Below are positions 8,191 through 15,518 of a DNA stretch of 25,106 nt, in pieces. The first letter of the stretch is position 1, and each line of letters opens with the position of its first letter. Source of the stretch: a virus; IMG/VR virus record IMGVR_UViG_3300044971_004644, positions 1-25,106 of that record. The stretch is one strand, 5' to 3'. The translations under genes and the position numbers were made by a program. The notes below the pieces were generated by a model that worked only from the letters and a program-made list of their open reading frames with translations, was not told where the DNA came from and did no database searches.

Positions 8191-8465
8191 CCCTCATACC
8201 CCCCGTGCAGCAGCGGGTTCGTTTTCGGCTTCGTCGCCACCAATGCCCCGCCGGCGTCCACTCCCACCAACACCGGCTCGTTCGCTCGGTAGAAGGTATT
8301 GCTGCGGACCTGCACATTCACGACCTCCTCCTCGAGGACGACCCGCAAAATCCGAGGATTCTGCGGCTGTCTCCCTGGCGCGGTCTTTCCCATCCTCGGC
8401 CACTCGGGCGGGGTAGGGGGTTGCTCTTGCTTCGTTTCTTGCTTGTTAGGTTGGGCTTTTTTCAT
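8187..8465 (-). CDS. hypothetical protein, probable beta-rich C-terminus
   Basis: The product has 92 residues if started at ATG 8465 (MKKAQPNKQETKQEQPPTPP). In-frame ATGs at 8609 and 8618 would extend it to 140-143 residues, but that part translates a poly-G tract and looks non-coding. After a Lys/Gln/Pro-rich start comes ILRVVLEEEVVNVQVRSNTF, then a beta-rich segment about values and keys (NEPVLVGVDAGGALVATKPK). The stop overlaps the coiled-coil gene start as ATGA. No family is recognised. Confidence 0.6.
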   Translation of the reverse strand: MKKAQPNKQETKQEQPPTPPEWPRMGKTAPGRQPQNPRILRVVLEEEVVNVQVRSNTFYRANEPVLVGVDAGGALVATKPKTNPLLHGGYEG

Positions 8466-8601
8466 AAAATTTTTCGGGGGCTGGACGAGTGGGGGTAATT
8501 TTGCGGAGCCAGCGGACCGACCCCCCTCCCCCCCCCTGTCGAGGCCATAACTTCCAATAACCACTCTAATGGATAGTGGGCGGTTGTTGATGTTCAATGG
8601 C
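8466..8601. promoter_or_regulatory. probable non-coding stretch with poly-G tract and iteron-like copy
   Basis: Between the putative small terminase gene and the next gene lies a minus-strand G-tract, seen on plus as CCCCCCTCCCCCCCCC around 8521-8537, plus a 15-bp element GGTAATTTTGCGGAG at 8494-8508. The element is identical to one unit of the iteron region near 9.75 kb. A packaging (pac/cos), regulatory or RNA-structure role is possible but unproven. Confidence 0.4.
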
Positions 8602-9390
8602 TTACTCATTCGATCCATTATCCTCCTCGTTTTTAGCCTTGTTATTGAGACTGAGCGGGGTGTTTGCCAAGGGCTTCTCCACCTCGCTACTGGTTCCCGA
8701 GGGGGTCTCGATCTCGAACTCGCCATCGATGTCATCGACTTTCTTCGGGATGCTGTTGATGAGTTCCTCGAACGACAACGCATTGATCTTCTGGTTGATG
8801 TTGATGGTGAGCTGGGCGCCGCCTTCGCTGTCGCGGATCTTGTCTTGAGCGGTTCCGGCTACGAAGTTGAGCTCGGCGGCTTTCATCTTGCTGACTTGGG
8901 TGGGGTCGTTGAGCTTGTCGCGGAGGGCATCGACGGCCAGGCGTCGGACATCCTTCCAGCTTGAGGCGGCGACTTGAGCTTCCTTGTCTTTGGTGTCTGG
9001 GTGGTTAGCGATGATGCGAGAGATCACCGCGGGCTTGACGCCCAGCTTGGTGTTGATGGCGGAGACCGTCATGCCCATGAGGTAGAAGTCGGCGACGATG
9101 TCGCACATCTGGCGGAACTGGGTAGACATCGCATCCCAGTTGACCGTTTCTTCGCACGCAGCGGCCTGTTCTAGGGCTTTTTCCAGCTTATTGGGCCTTG
9201 ACCCCATCTCGGACTTGATCGGGGCTTCTGCGCGTTTCTGGAGCTTCCATTCCTTGGCCTCCTCGTAATCCATCGGACAACCGGCATCGAACCACTGCGT
9301 GGCGGTCTGGACGCTGACATGGAATTCAGCGGCCAGCTTTGTGGCGATGGAGTGTTTGGTTTCTGGCTTGGCAGATCGTTTGGGTTTCAT
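8602..9390 (-). CDS. putative terminase small subunit / HTH DNA-binding protein
   Basis: The product has 262 residues from ATG 9390 (MKPKRSAKPETKHSIATKLA), overlapping the upstream stop as ATGA. Two helix-turn-helix-like regions are visible: one near residues 12-40 (FHVSVQTATQWFDAG) and one in the middle (MGMTVSAINTKLGVKPAVIS). A helical oligomerisation-like part follows (AVDALRDKLNDPTQVSKMKA), then an acidic Ser-rich tail. TerS proteins bind the packaging site through N-terminal HTHs and form rings. Length, architecture and a place upstream of terL fit this, but three genes lie between it and terL. It could instead be a transcription regulator. Confidence 0.55.
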   Translation of the reverse strand: MKPKRSAKPETKHSIATKLAAEFHVSVQTATQWFDAGCPMDYEEAKEWKLQKRAEAPIKSEMGSRPNKLEKALEQAAACEETVNWDAMSTQFRQMCDIVADFYLMGMTVSAINTKLGVKPAVISRIIANHPDTKDKEAQVAASSWKDVRRLAVDALRDKLNDPTQVSKMKAAELNFVAGTAQDKIRDSEGGAQLTININQKINALSFEELINSIPKKVDDIDGEFEIETPSGTSSEVEKPLANTPLSLNNKAKNEEDNGSNE

Positions 9391-9641
9391 AAGCGGGCCT
9401 TCCAGTTGCTGGCCTCGACGACGAGTCGCCGGGCTTCCTCGAGGGAGTGGAAGTAGACCTCCTGCTCGGTGATATCGCGGGTGTATTCGGGCGGCTCGAT
9501 GTGGTTCAGCGCCCAGCGGAGATATTCGGCGAGGTCGGAGGCCATGCGGCAGGTGTGTGAGATGCCTGGGTGGTCTTGCCATTCGCGGCCGCAGGCTTGG
9601 CAAGCGATGAGCGGGTCGGTTTCTTTTCTTGGGGTGTTCAT
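9387..9641 (-). CDS. hypothetical protein with Cys motif
   Basis: The product has 84 residues from ATG 9641 (MNTPRKETDPLIACQACGRE); another ATG at 9656 lies five codons upstream, within the inverted iteron copy. A CQACGREW pair and a later HTCR suggest one small zinc site. The rest is helical (DLAEYLRWALNHIEPPEYTR). It is the first gene after the iteron region and overlaps the putative TerS start by 4 nt. Function is unknown. Confidence 0.65.
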   Translation of the reverse strand: MNTPRKETDPLIACQACGREWQDHPGISHTCRMASDLAEYLRWALNHIEPPEYTRDITEQEVYFHSLEEARRLVVEASNWKARL

Positions 9642-9647
9642 GTGGTT

Positions 9648-9823
9648 GCTCCGCATAATCTATTTTGCGGATTTTGATGGTTGGAAATGACCCCTCCGAA
9701 AAATTACTCCTCCGCAAAACAATCCCCCCTTCTTAGGGGGATTTTGCGGAGGTAATTTTGCGGAGGTCATCCATGCTCCGCAGAATTGGAGTATTGCGGA
9801 GGTTTTGCGGAGGTTTTGCGGAG
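9648..9823. repeat. iteron array, candidate replication origin or multi-operator
   Basis: A unit close to TTTTGCGGAGGT occurs at least nine times in 176 bp. Forward TTGCGGA cores begin at 9665, 9744, 9758, 9794, 9805 and 9816; inverted cores (CTCCGCA/TCCGCAA) begin at 9649, 9711 and 9776, and a degenerate one at 9695. The last three forward copies are exactly 11 bp apart. The array abuts the stop of the replicative helicase gene. Iterons beside a replication gene are typical of phage and plasmid origins; an operator array is the alternative. Confidence 0.6.
9687..9770. repeat. 84-bp imperfect palindrome within the iteron region
   Basis: ATGACC at 9687 pairs with GGTCAT ending at 9770. The inner stem AATCCCCC (9721-9728) and GGGGGATT (9736-9743) encloses a 7-nt loop, CTTCTTA. 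Iteron units lie in both arms in opposite orientation. The GC-rich inner stem followed by TTT could also act as a terminator. The visible symmetry is clear; the role is inferred. Confidence 0.6.
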
Positions 9824-9838
9824 TCAGGAAAAACATAG

Positions 9839-11347
9839 TCAGGCGGCGGCTTTCTGTGGTTGAGTGTTCTTGTCTAGGACCCGCTTGATGGTGTCGTGAG
9901 AGACCTTGTATTTGCTCATGGCGGCAGAATAAAAACCTCGGGTGTTGTCTGGCCAATTGGCGTGCATGGTCACGATCTCGAGTTCTTGCACAGCGTTGAG
10001 GGCGGACGGCCTGCCGGACTTGCCCTGCGACTTGCCCTCTTCTTGGGTCTCCTCGGGGAGTTCTGCCGGTTCCCAGTGCAATCCCTTGTCGGCATGCTTG
10101 ATCACGATGTCTGTGGTCGGGTGGCCGTGGTTATCGACTACGGCGGCACGATTGCCCCGCTTCGCTAGGAGAACCTTGAAGATTCCTTCGTGTTTAGTGG
10201 TTTGCAACACGCAGATCGCCCGAGCCCAGTTCGTTAGCTCACTCGATCCCAGCCCGATGTAAGCATAATCATTCGCATTCCAATGCGCCCGGCTCTTCGA
10301 GTCGCTCTGCGGCTTCCCCGTGTGGTGACTCCACACCCACGCAAACCCATGCTCGAAGGCCAGCGGGTTGCACAGCTCCCGCAAAAAGTGACTCGCCACC
10401 GCCTGCTGGGAAATATCGTCGCCGATGAAAGACAGCAACGGATCCCCGTAGACCAGATCAAACGGCCCGTGCTTCGCAATCAGCTCCCGGATCACCTCGA
10501 TGAACGCCTCACCCGTCTGAGCCGTCACCCGCGCCACGATCACATTCTCCCGCAGGATATCCACCGCCTCGCGCTGCGTCATCTTCGACTGCGCCACCAC
10601 ATACGACATCACGCCCTGGACAACCTCAGCCATGTCCCCCATATCGTTCTCCGCCTGCACGATCAGGCACTTGAGCCGCCGCTTCGGCTTCATCCCAAAA
10701 AACGGCATCCCCAGCGCCCAAGTCATCGCCTGCTGGAGAGTGTAGGAGGATTTGCCAATCCCGCTCTGCCCCAGCAGCAGCAGCTGCCCGCCACGGCACA
10801 GCCAGCGGTTCCCCACCAGCGTGCTCGAATCATCCTCCGCCTTGTAACTCCACAGCTCCTCAAAAGTATGCATCTCCACGCCCACCATCGACGCCCGAGG
10901 CTTCGCCAGCGTCTTGAGCTCCTCCAGCGCCTCCGCCACAGGCATATCCCCCGAGGCCAACCTCTGACCGATCTTAGTCGCCTTGCGCTGCGCCGCCGCC
11001 GAGGCGATGTCAGCCAGGTATTCCGACACGATGGCGCCACCCGCCGGGTTGTAAGCCAGCGAGCTGTCCGCCATGACCAAGCCATCCCGCCAGCACACCA
11101 TCCCCGACTCCTGCGCCGTCCGCTCCGCCACCTTCAGCAAAAACGGATCCCGCTCGATCGCCTCGAGGATCGTCGTGCCCGTCGTGGCCTTCTTGGCATA
11201 GTGCAGCCGGTGCGCAGCCGCGTAATAGACACCATTGAGCACCGAGACAAAACTATCGGGATCTACAATCGCCGACCTCGGCACGCCGGCGAATCCAGCG
11301 ACACTAATATAGCCGACGACGGCGCTCTCTTTCTCAGGGTATTGCAT
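9839..11347 (-). CDS. replicative helicase-like ATPase (DnaB/RepA, AAA_25 type)
   Basis: The product has 502 residues. The N-terminus (YPEKESAVVGYISVAGFAGV and following helices) resembles the DnaB N-terminal domain. A RecA-fold core has Walker A GQSGIGKS at residues 193-200, and LVYGDPLLSF as Walker B. SHHTGKPQSD and a Gly/Ser-rich LGSSELTN segment are like RepA/KaiC-type hexameric helicases. A C-terminal HTH-like stretch (YKVSHDTIKRVLDKN) could bind DNA, perhaps the adjacent iterons. It would unwind phage DNA for replication. It is downstream of the SSB-like and RuvC-like genes. GC skew flips inside the gene near 10.2 kb. Confidence 0.8.
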   Translation of the reverse strand: MQYPEKESAVVGYISVAGFAGVPRSAIVDPDSFVSVLNGVYYAAAHRLHYAKKATTGTTILEAIERDPFLLKVAERTAQESGMVCWRDGLVMADSSLAYNPAGGAIVSEYLADIASAAAQRKATKIGQRLASGDMPVAEALEELKTLAKPRASMVGVEMHTFEELWSYKAEDDSSTLVGNRWLCRGGQLLLLGQSGIGKSSYTLQQAMTWALGMPFFGMKPKRRLKCLIVQAENDMGDMAEVVQGVMSYVVAQSKMTQREAVDILRENVIVARVTAQTGEAFIEVIRELIAKHGPFDLVYGDPLLSFIGDDISQQAVASHFLRELCNPLAFEHGFAWVWSHHTGKPQSDSKSRAHWNANDYAYIGLGSSELTNWARAICVLQTTKHEGIFKVLLAKRGNRAAVVDNHGHPTTDIVIKHADKGLHWEPAELPEETQEEGKSQGKSGRPSALNAVQELEIVTMHANWPDNTRGFYSAAMSKYKVSHDTIKRVLDKNTQPQKAAA

Positions 11348-11363
11348 TAAATAAGTTCTTCTA

Positions 11364-11765
11364 TTAAAACGCGAAAAGCTCGCTCTCCCCAGACAAAGTT
11401 TCCCTATATTCAGGTATCGCCATCAGAGCGGAATGCATCGCTTCCGGCTTAACCCCATCCCGACAAACGATGTGCCATGCCTCAATGTATAATTGAAGTA
11501 GCATTTGGCTTTTATTTAGCTTTTTGCTACTAATTGACCCCATGCTTCTCCATCCGCTACACGCTCCAACCGTGTTAACTAATTTAAAAAAATTGCAATA
11601 GCCTTTGTCTGGCCATGGGATAACCATCACTTGACCTGGAATTCCATAACATCCATCACGCAATGAGTTCCATGCAATCATTGCAGATTTTATTGGGACA
11701 TCTCCAAAATATGGGATTCTTCGAGAATCTAATTCTTTAAGAATGTCAGAATTTGTTTTTTCCAT
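11364..11765 (-). CDS. AT-rich orphan gene of unknown function
   Basis: The product has 133 residues from ATG 11765 (MEKTNSDILKELDSRRIPYF), 2 nt after the RuvC-like stop. It has several Trp, Cys and Lys residues (e.g. IPWPDKGYCNFFKLVNTVGA) and a helical C-terminal half ending SGESELFAF. Base composition is clearly lower in GC than its neighbours: the 60 bases at 11461-11520 hold 23 G+C. This suggests recent acquisition (a moron). I recognise no domain; the remaining part looks like an intact, translated protein. Confidence 0.7.
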   Translation of the reverse strand: MEKTNSDILKELDSRRIPYFGDVPIKSAMIAWNSLRDGCYGIPGQVMVIPWPDKGYCNFFKLVNTVGACSGWRSMGSISSKKLNKSQMLLQLYIEAWHIVCRDGVKPEAMHSALMAIPEYRETLSGESELFAF

Positions 11766-11767
11766 TT

Positions 11768-12205
11768 TTATTCCTTCACATCCCCCGCATACACCGCCAC
11801 AGCCAGCGCCGCCCACAGGTGGGAGCGCATGCCGTAGGTCGGGCCGGGATTTTTCTTCGTGCCCTGCGGCCCGAGGCGGTCGATCAGCGCCTGCCGCACA
11901 TTCGCATCCTTCGCCCGCGGCGAGTGGCACAGGTGCAGCTTCGCATCGCGCCGGTAGACCAAGCGCGGCTCCACCCGAGCCACTTCCACGAACCGCCCGA
12001 TCCAAACACAAGTCTCGAAAACCTCCTTGCCCACCGCCATGCCGTAGCTGGCGATCATCTCGCACGCCACCGCGTCATATTCGCGGCCGATGAGGATTTG
12101 GCGAATCTCCGCATTCGGCAGGTGGTCGGCCTCGAGGATCCGGCGCCCGTCCCACAGGACAAACGCCGTCTCCGTCGTGCCAGGATCGAGGGCCAGGATC
12201 GTCAT
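11768..12205 (-). CDS. RuvC-like Holliday-junction resolvase
   Basis: The product has 145 residues from ATG 12205 (MTILALDPGTTETAF), overlapping the upstream gene by ATGA. The RNase H-fold pattern is visible: LALDPGT with Asp7, AVACEMIASYG with Glu49, and a C-terminal RSHLWAALAVAVYAGD where His129 and Asp142 are the likely last acidic/His positions. RuvC-family enzymes cleave Holliday junctions and branched DNA before packaging. It belongs to the recombination cassette with the SSB-like and nuclease genes. Exact family (RuvC, YqgF-like or phage-specific) cannot be settled here. Confidence 0.75.
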   Translation of the reverse strand: MTILALDPGTTETAFVLWDGRRILEADHLPNAEIRQILIGREYDAVACEMIASYGMAVGKEVFETCVWIGRFVEVARVEPRLVYRRDAKLHLCHSPRAKDANVRQALIDRLGPQGTKKNPGPTYGMRSHLWAALAVAVYAGDVKE

Positions 12206-12429
12206 ACGAGGTCCGGCAGGTTGCGGCGCAGCGAGGCCCCAACCACCCAAGCCCGCACGGCCTCGATGGTCTTCTCATCCATGCCGGCAAAAGCTCCCGC
12301 CCCATGCTTGACGAGCGAGCGGCACTCTTGGTCCAGATCGTTCAGCACCAGCAAGGCATCCAGCCCCGACTGAGCGTAACGCATCTCCGCCTCGTCCTGC
12401 GGCAGGTCAAATTCCAGTATCCCCCTCAT
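12202..12429 (-). CDS. conserved phage hypothetical protein (ILEFDLP type)
   Basis: The product has 75 residues and opens MRGILEFDLPQDEAEMRYAQ. Short proteins beginning (K/R)-x-ILEFdLPee-E are common in phage replication regions, next to SSB or resolvase genes; their role is unknown. It is joined by ATGA to the RuvC-like gene and follows the SSB-like gene by 2 nt. Confidence 0.75.
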   Translation of the reverse strand: MRGILEFDLPQDEAEMRYAQSGLDALLVLNDLDQECRSLVKHGAGAFAGMDEKTIEAVRAWVVGASLRRNLPDLV

Positions 12430-12431
12430 GG

Positions 12432-12926
12432 TTAAAACGGAATGTCGTCCGAGGTTTTGGGCGTAGGTTTCGTTGGCGCCTTCACATCATCGCCCCGGTC
12501 GATCTTCGCCACCCGCTCGGCCAGCGCCTCGATCACCGTGGCATCCACCTCGTTCTTCGGAGCCATCTCCGCAGGGTTCAGCCACTTCACCTTGTGCCGA
12601 GTCTCCCCGTTGTATTCTTCCGAATCCACCGTGATCCGAGCCATCTGCCCCGCAAAGCTCGCCGCCCCACTCGCCAAGGACTTGATGTCCCAGTTCTTGC
12701 CGAAGCAATCGTCCAGCGTCTGGATCGTCCTCCGCGCCGCGGCCTCCGTCAGGTAGCCCCTCCACACGATCTCGCGCCCCTCCTGCGAGCCCGCATCGGT
12801 CACAAGCAATGGAATGCGAATGAATTCGCTCCCGCTCCCCGACACCCCGATCCAGCCATTCCCCGGCGCCTTCACCTTGCAAAGGTATCGGCCCGACTCG
12901 TTCACATATCTATTTTCGTTATCCAT
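12432..12926 (-). CDS. single-stranded DNA-binding protein-like (DUF669-like)
   Basis: The product has 164 residues. It begins MDNENRYVNESGRYLCKVKA, then beta-rich sequence with Gly/Trp (GNGWIGVSGSGSEFIRIPLL) and a middle helical region. The linker is Lys/Pro/Thr-rich and the last residues are SDDIPF. The acidic, aromatic-ending tail is a hallmark of bacterial SSB proteins, through which partners dock. Its neighbours, the nuclease, Sak4-like ATPase and resolvase, are its natural partners in recombination. The OB fold itself cannot be proven by eye. Confidence 0.65.
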   Translation of the reverse strand: MDNENRYVNESGRYLCKVKAPGNGWIGVSGSGSEFIRIPLLVTDAGSQEGREIVWRGYLTEAAARRTIQTLDDCFGKNWDIKSLASGAASFAGQMARITVDSEEYNGETRHKVKWLNPAEMAPKNEVDATVIEALAERVAKIDRGDDVKAPTKPTPKTSDDIPF

Positions 12927-12929
12927 ATA

Positions 12930-13964
12930 TTAGTTTAGTTGTTTGGTTTGTTTTGTTTTCACTTGTCTGAGTTGCTTTGTCGTCGAACCCGTGCGCACAT
13001 GCGCGTTCAGCGGTTCTTTGCCCAGTTGAGCCGCCCACTCGCGGTAGGCTTTGCCGGACATCTTTCCCCCGAGTGCCAGGATGATGGATTCCACCGGCGC
13101 ATTCGTCTCCCTCGCCACCCACAGAATCCCCTCGACATCAAAGTATTCGCGCCCCTTCACCTCGGTCAGCTTCCAGCCATCCACCTCACGGCCGTCCTCA
13201 AGCATCGATTTGAGTGCATCGAGAGCAGGTTCCGCGATGGCTTTTTCGACTGCCTTCCATTGGCTTACAAAAAGCCCCAAAGTTTCCGGCGACTCCAGCA
13301 CCCGCTCCAGCATCGCCGACAGGGTAGGGGACTCCGCCGCGATCACCGCCAGCCCCTGCTCCACCGGCTTCACCACGGCAGGGCAGAAATCGTAATTGGC
13401 ACACCAGCCGCAGTATTCCGACGCCCGAGGCTCCGATGCCGGATCATTCACCTCGGCAATAATGCGTTCCACAATCCCCTTCGCCTGCTCCAGCGTGAAG
13501 CGGTAGCTCTTCACCACCTGGTGGTCGCAATACAGAACATGGGCCGTATATTCCTCCTCGAAACTCATGTGCATCATGGCGTAACAATAGGCCGCGACCT
13601 GCTCGGCATACCCGCGTAACTGCCCTGTCTTGAGGTCTGCCACCCAGCCCAGCTTGGTGCACAGCGCATCCGCCGTGCCGATGTGGGCGATTCCCGGCGT
13701 ATGCATCGCCAGATACTCCTCCCGCGCCTCGATGGTCCCCGTCCGCTTGTAGTCCTCCATGAGGGCGACCGCCCACTCCACGGCTGGGCGGTCCTCCGCC
13801 GGCAGCGCGTCGATCTTGGTGCGGTCGCCCTGCAACCCCAATCTAAACGCCTCGTCCATCACCGTTCCCCGCTGCGCCGCGGGCCCCGCATCCCCCGGCT
13901 TCGGTGTGTATTTCGGGCAAGCCGCCAGCTTCGGCAGCATGCTGTGTCGTATGTTATATGTCAT
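12930..13964 (-). CDS. PD-(D/E)XK nuclease with Cys cluster (RecB/Cas4-like, DUF2800-type)
   Basis: The product has 344 residues. Nuclease motifs are in order: GTVMDEAF (Glu38), HIGTAD (Asp99), VADLKTGQ (Asp110, Lys112) and a QVAAY box (Gln122, Tyr126). Cys16 plus Cys185, Cys188 and Cys194 (CGWCANYDFC) resemble the 4Fe-4S cluster of AddB/Cas4 enzymes. Such phage nucleases resect DNA ends for single-strand annealing. The C-terminus is a helical, Lys/Thr-rich tail. It overlaps the upstream 87-residue gene by 11 nt and sits with the Sak4-like ATPase and SSB-like gene. It is not Cas4 in a CRISPR setting; no array is present. Confidence 0.8.
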   Translation of the reverse strand: MTYNIRHSMLPKLAACPKYTPKPGDAGPAAQRGTVMDEAFRLGLQGDRTKIDALPAEDRPAVEWAVALMEDYKRTGTIEAREEYLAMHTPGIAHIGTADALCTKLGWVADLKTGQLRGYAEQVAAYCYAMMHMSFEEEYTAHVLYCDHQVVKSYRFTLEQAKGIVERIIAEVNDPASEPRASEYCGWCANYDFCPAVVKPVEQGLAVIAAESPTLSAMLERVLESPETLGLFVSQWKAVEKAIAEPALDALKSMLEDGREVDGWKLTEVKGREYFDVEGILWVARETNAPVESIILALGGKMSGKAYREWAAQLGKEPLNAHVRTGSTTKQLRQVKTKQTKQLN

Positions 13965-14217
13965 GGTGTGTTTTATTGATAAATTTTGCGTAGTTTTTTC
14001 CTGTCAGTTTTCCTCGAGAGGCCAGCCACCGGTCACACGCCGCATTCACTTCCTCGCAGCTCGTCACCGAGAGGTAGGGAGGCAGCGCCCGGATATCGCT
14101 CGGCGAGTAGGTCTCAATCCGCAGCCTTCTTTTGAGCCACCCCTCGGGGGAGGTTTTGGTGTGAAACAAATCACCCACCTCCCCCAAAGCCTCCCGGCAT
14201 GCCCTCTCCAGAGTCAT
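13954..14217 (-). CDS. hypothetical basic protein
   Basis: The product has 87 residues from ATG 14217 (MTLERACREALGEVGDLFHT), starting 2 nt after the Sak4-like stop. It contains the Arg-rich EGWLKRRLRIETYSPSDIRA and ends INKTHHDI. It lies between two recombination genes and may be an accessory factor; no family is recognised. Confidence 0.65.
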   Translation of the reverse strand: MTLERACREALGEVGDLFHTKTSPEGWLKRRLRIETYSPSDIRALPPYLSVTSCEEVNAACDRWLASRGKLTGKNYAKFINKTHHDI

Positions 14218-14219
14218 CG

Positions 14220-15149
14220 TTACGCGGCCTTCGTTACGGCTTTTACGAAATCCTCCGGCCTCGCCGAGACCTGGTCCCGCAGCGCCGGCGGCATATCCCG
14301 CCAAGTCTGCCCCTCCGAGATTTTGCCCTTCGCCAAGAGCCAGGCATTCACAGCCTGCTCATGAGGTTCCAGGTAAGTCTCCAAAGGTTCCGCTGCCGCA
14401 TAAGCCGCAGCCGCAGCCGCCACCGGAGCCTTCACCGCACCGAAGAGCGAGGAAATACTCGCGTATTCCAGAGGCAACTCATCCGCCAGCTCCGAGCGAG
14501 TCTTCGCATCGTAAGCCGCCGTGTGCGTCGTAAAGAGCACCCGCTCCTTGCCCCCGCGCCCCTTCGCCTTGCCCGACTCGCTCTCGACAATGCGAGTCTT
14601 GAAGTTGAGGAAAAACAGGTGATCCACCCATTCCTTCACCAGCGGCCCCGTCTGCTTGATGAGCTTGAGCTCATAGCGGTCGTAGGCTTGCACTTGATCC
14701 GGCGGCTCCACCCGCTTCACCTGAGCGTGACCGATCAGCACCACATGGATCCCCGCATCGATCAGCCGATCCAGATCGTTAAGAAAACGAGCCATCCGCT
14801 CCGAGGCCATCGTAAAGCCCTTGCCATACGGAATCTCCTCGAGCGACTTGATCTTCTTCTCCGCCTTCAAGTCCTCGATACACAGGCGCTCCGCCCAATC
14901 AATCGAGTCCAGCACCACCGACTTGTAGCCATAGCTCCCCGAGGCCAGCTCACGCACCACCTCCAGCAGCTCCGCCCAAGTCCCGATCTCCTGCCGAGGC
15001 ACATCGAGGTGCGCCGTCCCCTTCTCGACATCGAGAAAGACCGGCTGCGGCATTTTGGCGGCCAGCGTGGTTTTTCCAACGCTCTCCACCCCATAAAAGC
15101 AGACCCGCTGGGCCCGCTGTAGTTTTCCTGTTACTATGTTCAGTTTCAT
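14220..15149 (-). CDS. Sak4-like RecA-fold ATPase (AAA_24), recombination
   Basis: The product has 309 residues from ATG 15149 (MKLNIVTGKLQRAQRVCFYG). Walker A is GVESVGKTT at residues 20-28. Walker B is SVVLDS near residue 81. IHVVLIGHAQV is a sensor-like strand. A His/Lys region (YELKLIKQTGPLVKEW) and an Ala-rich linker precede the C-terminal helices. Sak4 proteins assist single-strand annealing recombination together with SSB in phages, and the neighbouring SSB-like and nuclease genes agree. The upstream ATG at 15194 would overlap the preceding gene in another frame and is less likely. Confidence 0.75.
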   Translation of the reverse strand: MKLNIVTGKLQRAQRVCFYGVESVGKTTLAAKMPQPVFLDVEKGTAHLDVPRQEIGTWAELLEVVRELASGSYGYKSVVLDSIDWAERLCIEDLKAEKKIKSLEEIPYGKGFTMASERMARFLNDLDRLIDAGIHVVLIGHAQVKRVEPPDQVQAYDRYELKLIKQTGPLVKEWVDHLFFLNFKTRIVESESGKAKGRGGKERVLFTTHTAAYDAKTRSELADELPLEYASISSLFGAVKAPVAAAAAAYAAAEPLETYLEPHEQAVNAWLLAKGKISEGQTWRDMPPALRDQVSARPEDFVKAVTKAA

Positions 15150-15153
15150 AATT

Positions 15154-15321
15154 TTAATCCTCAAAATCCTCCAAGTTGTTCGCATCCCACTCACGCCACC
15201 GATCTTCCTTCTCCCGCAGCTTGCGGAGCCGAATCAGAATGTCCCGTTGCCCGAGGCAATAGCTGGCCCAGCAACTGCCCAGCGTCAGCACCGCAATGGA
15301 AATGGCCAGCGTGGCGCTCAC
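15154..15321 (-). CDS. small membrane protein, probable
   Basis: The product has 55 residues, starting with GTG 15321 in a GTGA overlap with the DUF551-like stop. The start VSATLAISIAVLTLGSCWAS is a single hydrophobic segment, followed by charged helix (LIRLRKLREKEDRWREW) and an acidic end. This topology suggests an inner-membrane anchored small protein. The charged tail and coupling support translation; function is unknown. Confidence 0.6.
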   Translation of the reverse strand: MSATLAISIAVLTLGSCWASYCLGQRDILIRLRKLREKEDRWREWDANNLEDFED

Positions 15322-15518
15322 TTCGCGGCCTCCTCCGGTGGGTCAGGGAGCGGCCTCCAATGCAAAACCGGCTCCTCTTCGTGGATGCGTTCCCCTGCGA
15401 CATTGCGCCAGACATCGCCATCAATGAATCCAGTCCAAACCTCGCCACCCAGCGTGTGAATGATGACCGCCTCGCCATCGTCGGGCAGAGCGGCTTCAAC
15501 ATTTATCCACGCGCTCAT
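15318..15518 (-). CDS. DUF551-like protein
   Basis: The product has 66 residues from ATG 15518 (MSAWINVEAALPDDGEAVII). Pattern W-[IV]-x-V-x(3)-LP, a central Trp-containing segment (EVWTGFIDGDVWRN) and a final VLHWRPLPDPPEE match DUF551 proteins found in many phages. The start overlaps the upstream stop as ATGA. The biochemical role of the family is not known. Confidence 0.75.
   Translation of the reverse strand: MSAWINVEAALPDDGEAVIIHTLGGEVWTGFIDGDVWRNVAGERIHEEEPVLHWRPLPDPPEEAAK

Noticed and set aside
10283-11350. 355-codon plus-strand frame opposite the helicase gene
   Set aside because: Arg/His/Leu-rich shadow; the minus strand has clear Walker motifs.
12930-13964. Cas4 of a CRISPR system
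   Set aside because: No CRISPR array or other cas gene; the nuclease fits a phage recombination cassette.
14199-15122. 307-codon plus-strand frame opposite the Sak4-like gene
   Set aside because: Shadow frame; Arg/Leu/His-rich, and the minus-strand gene has a clear Walker A.
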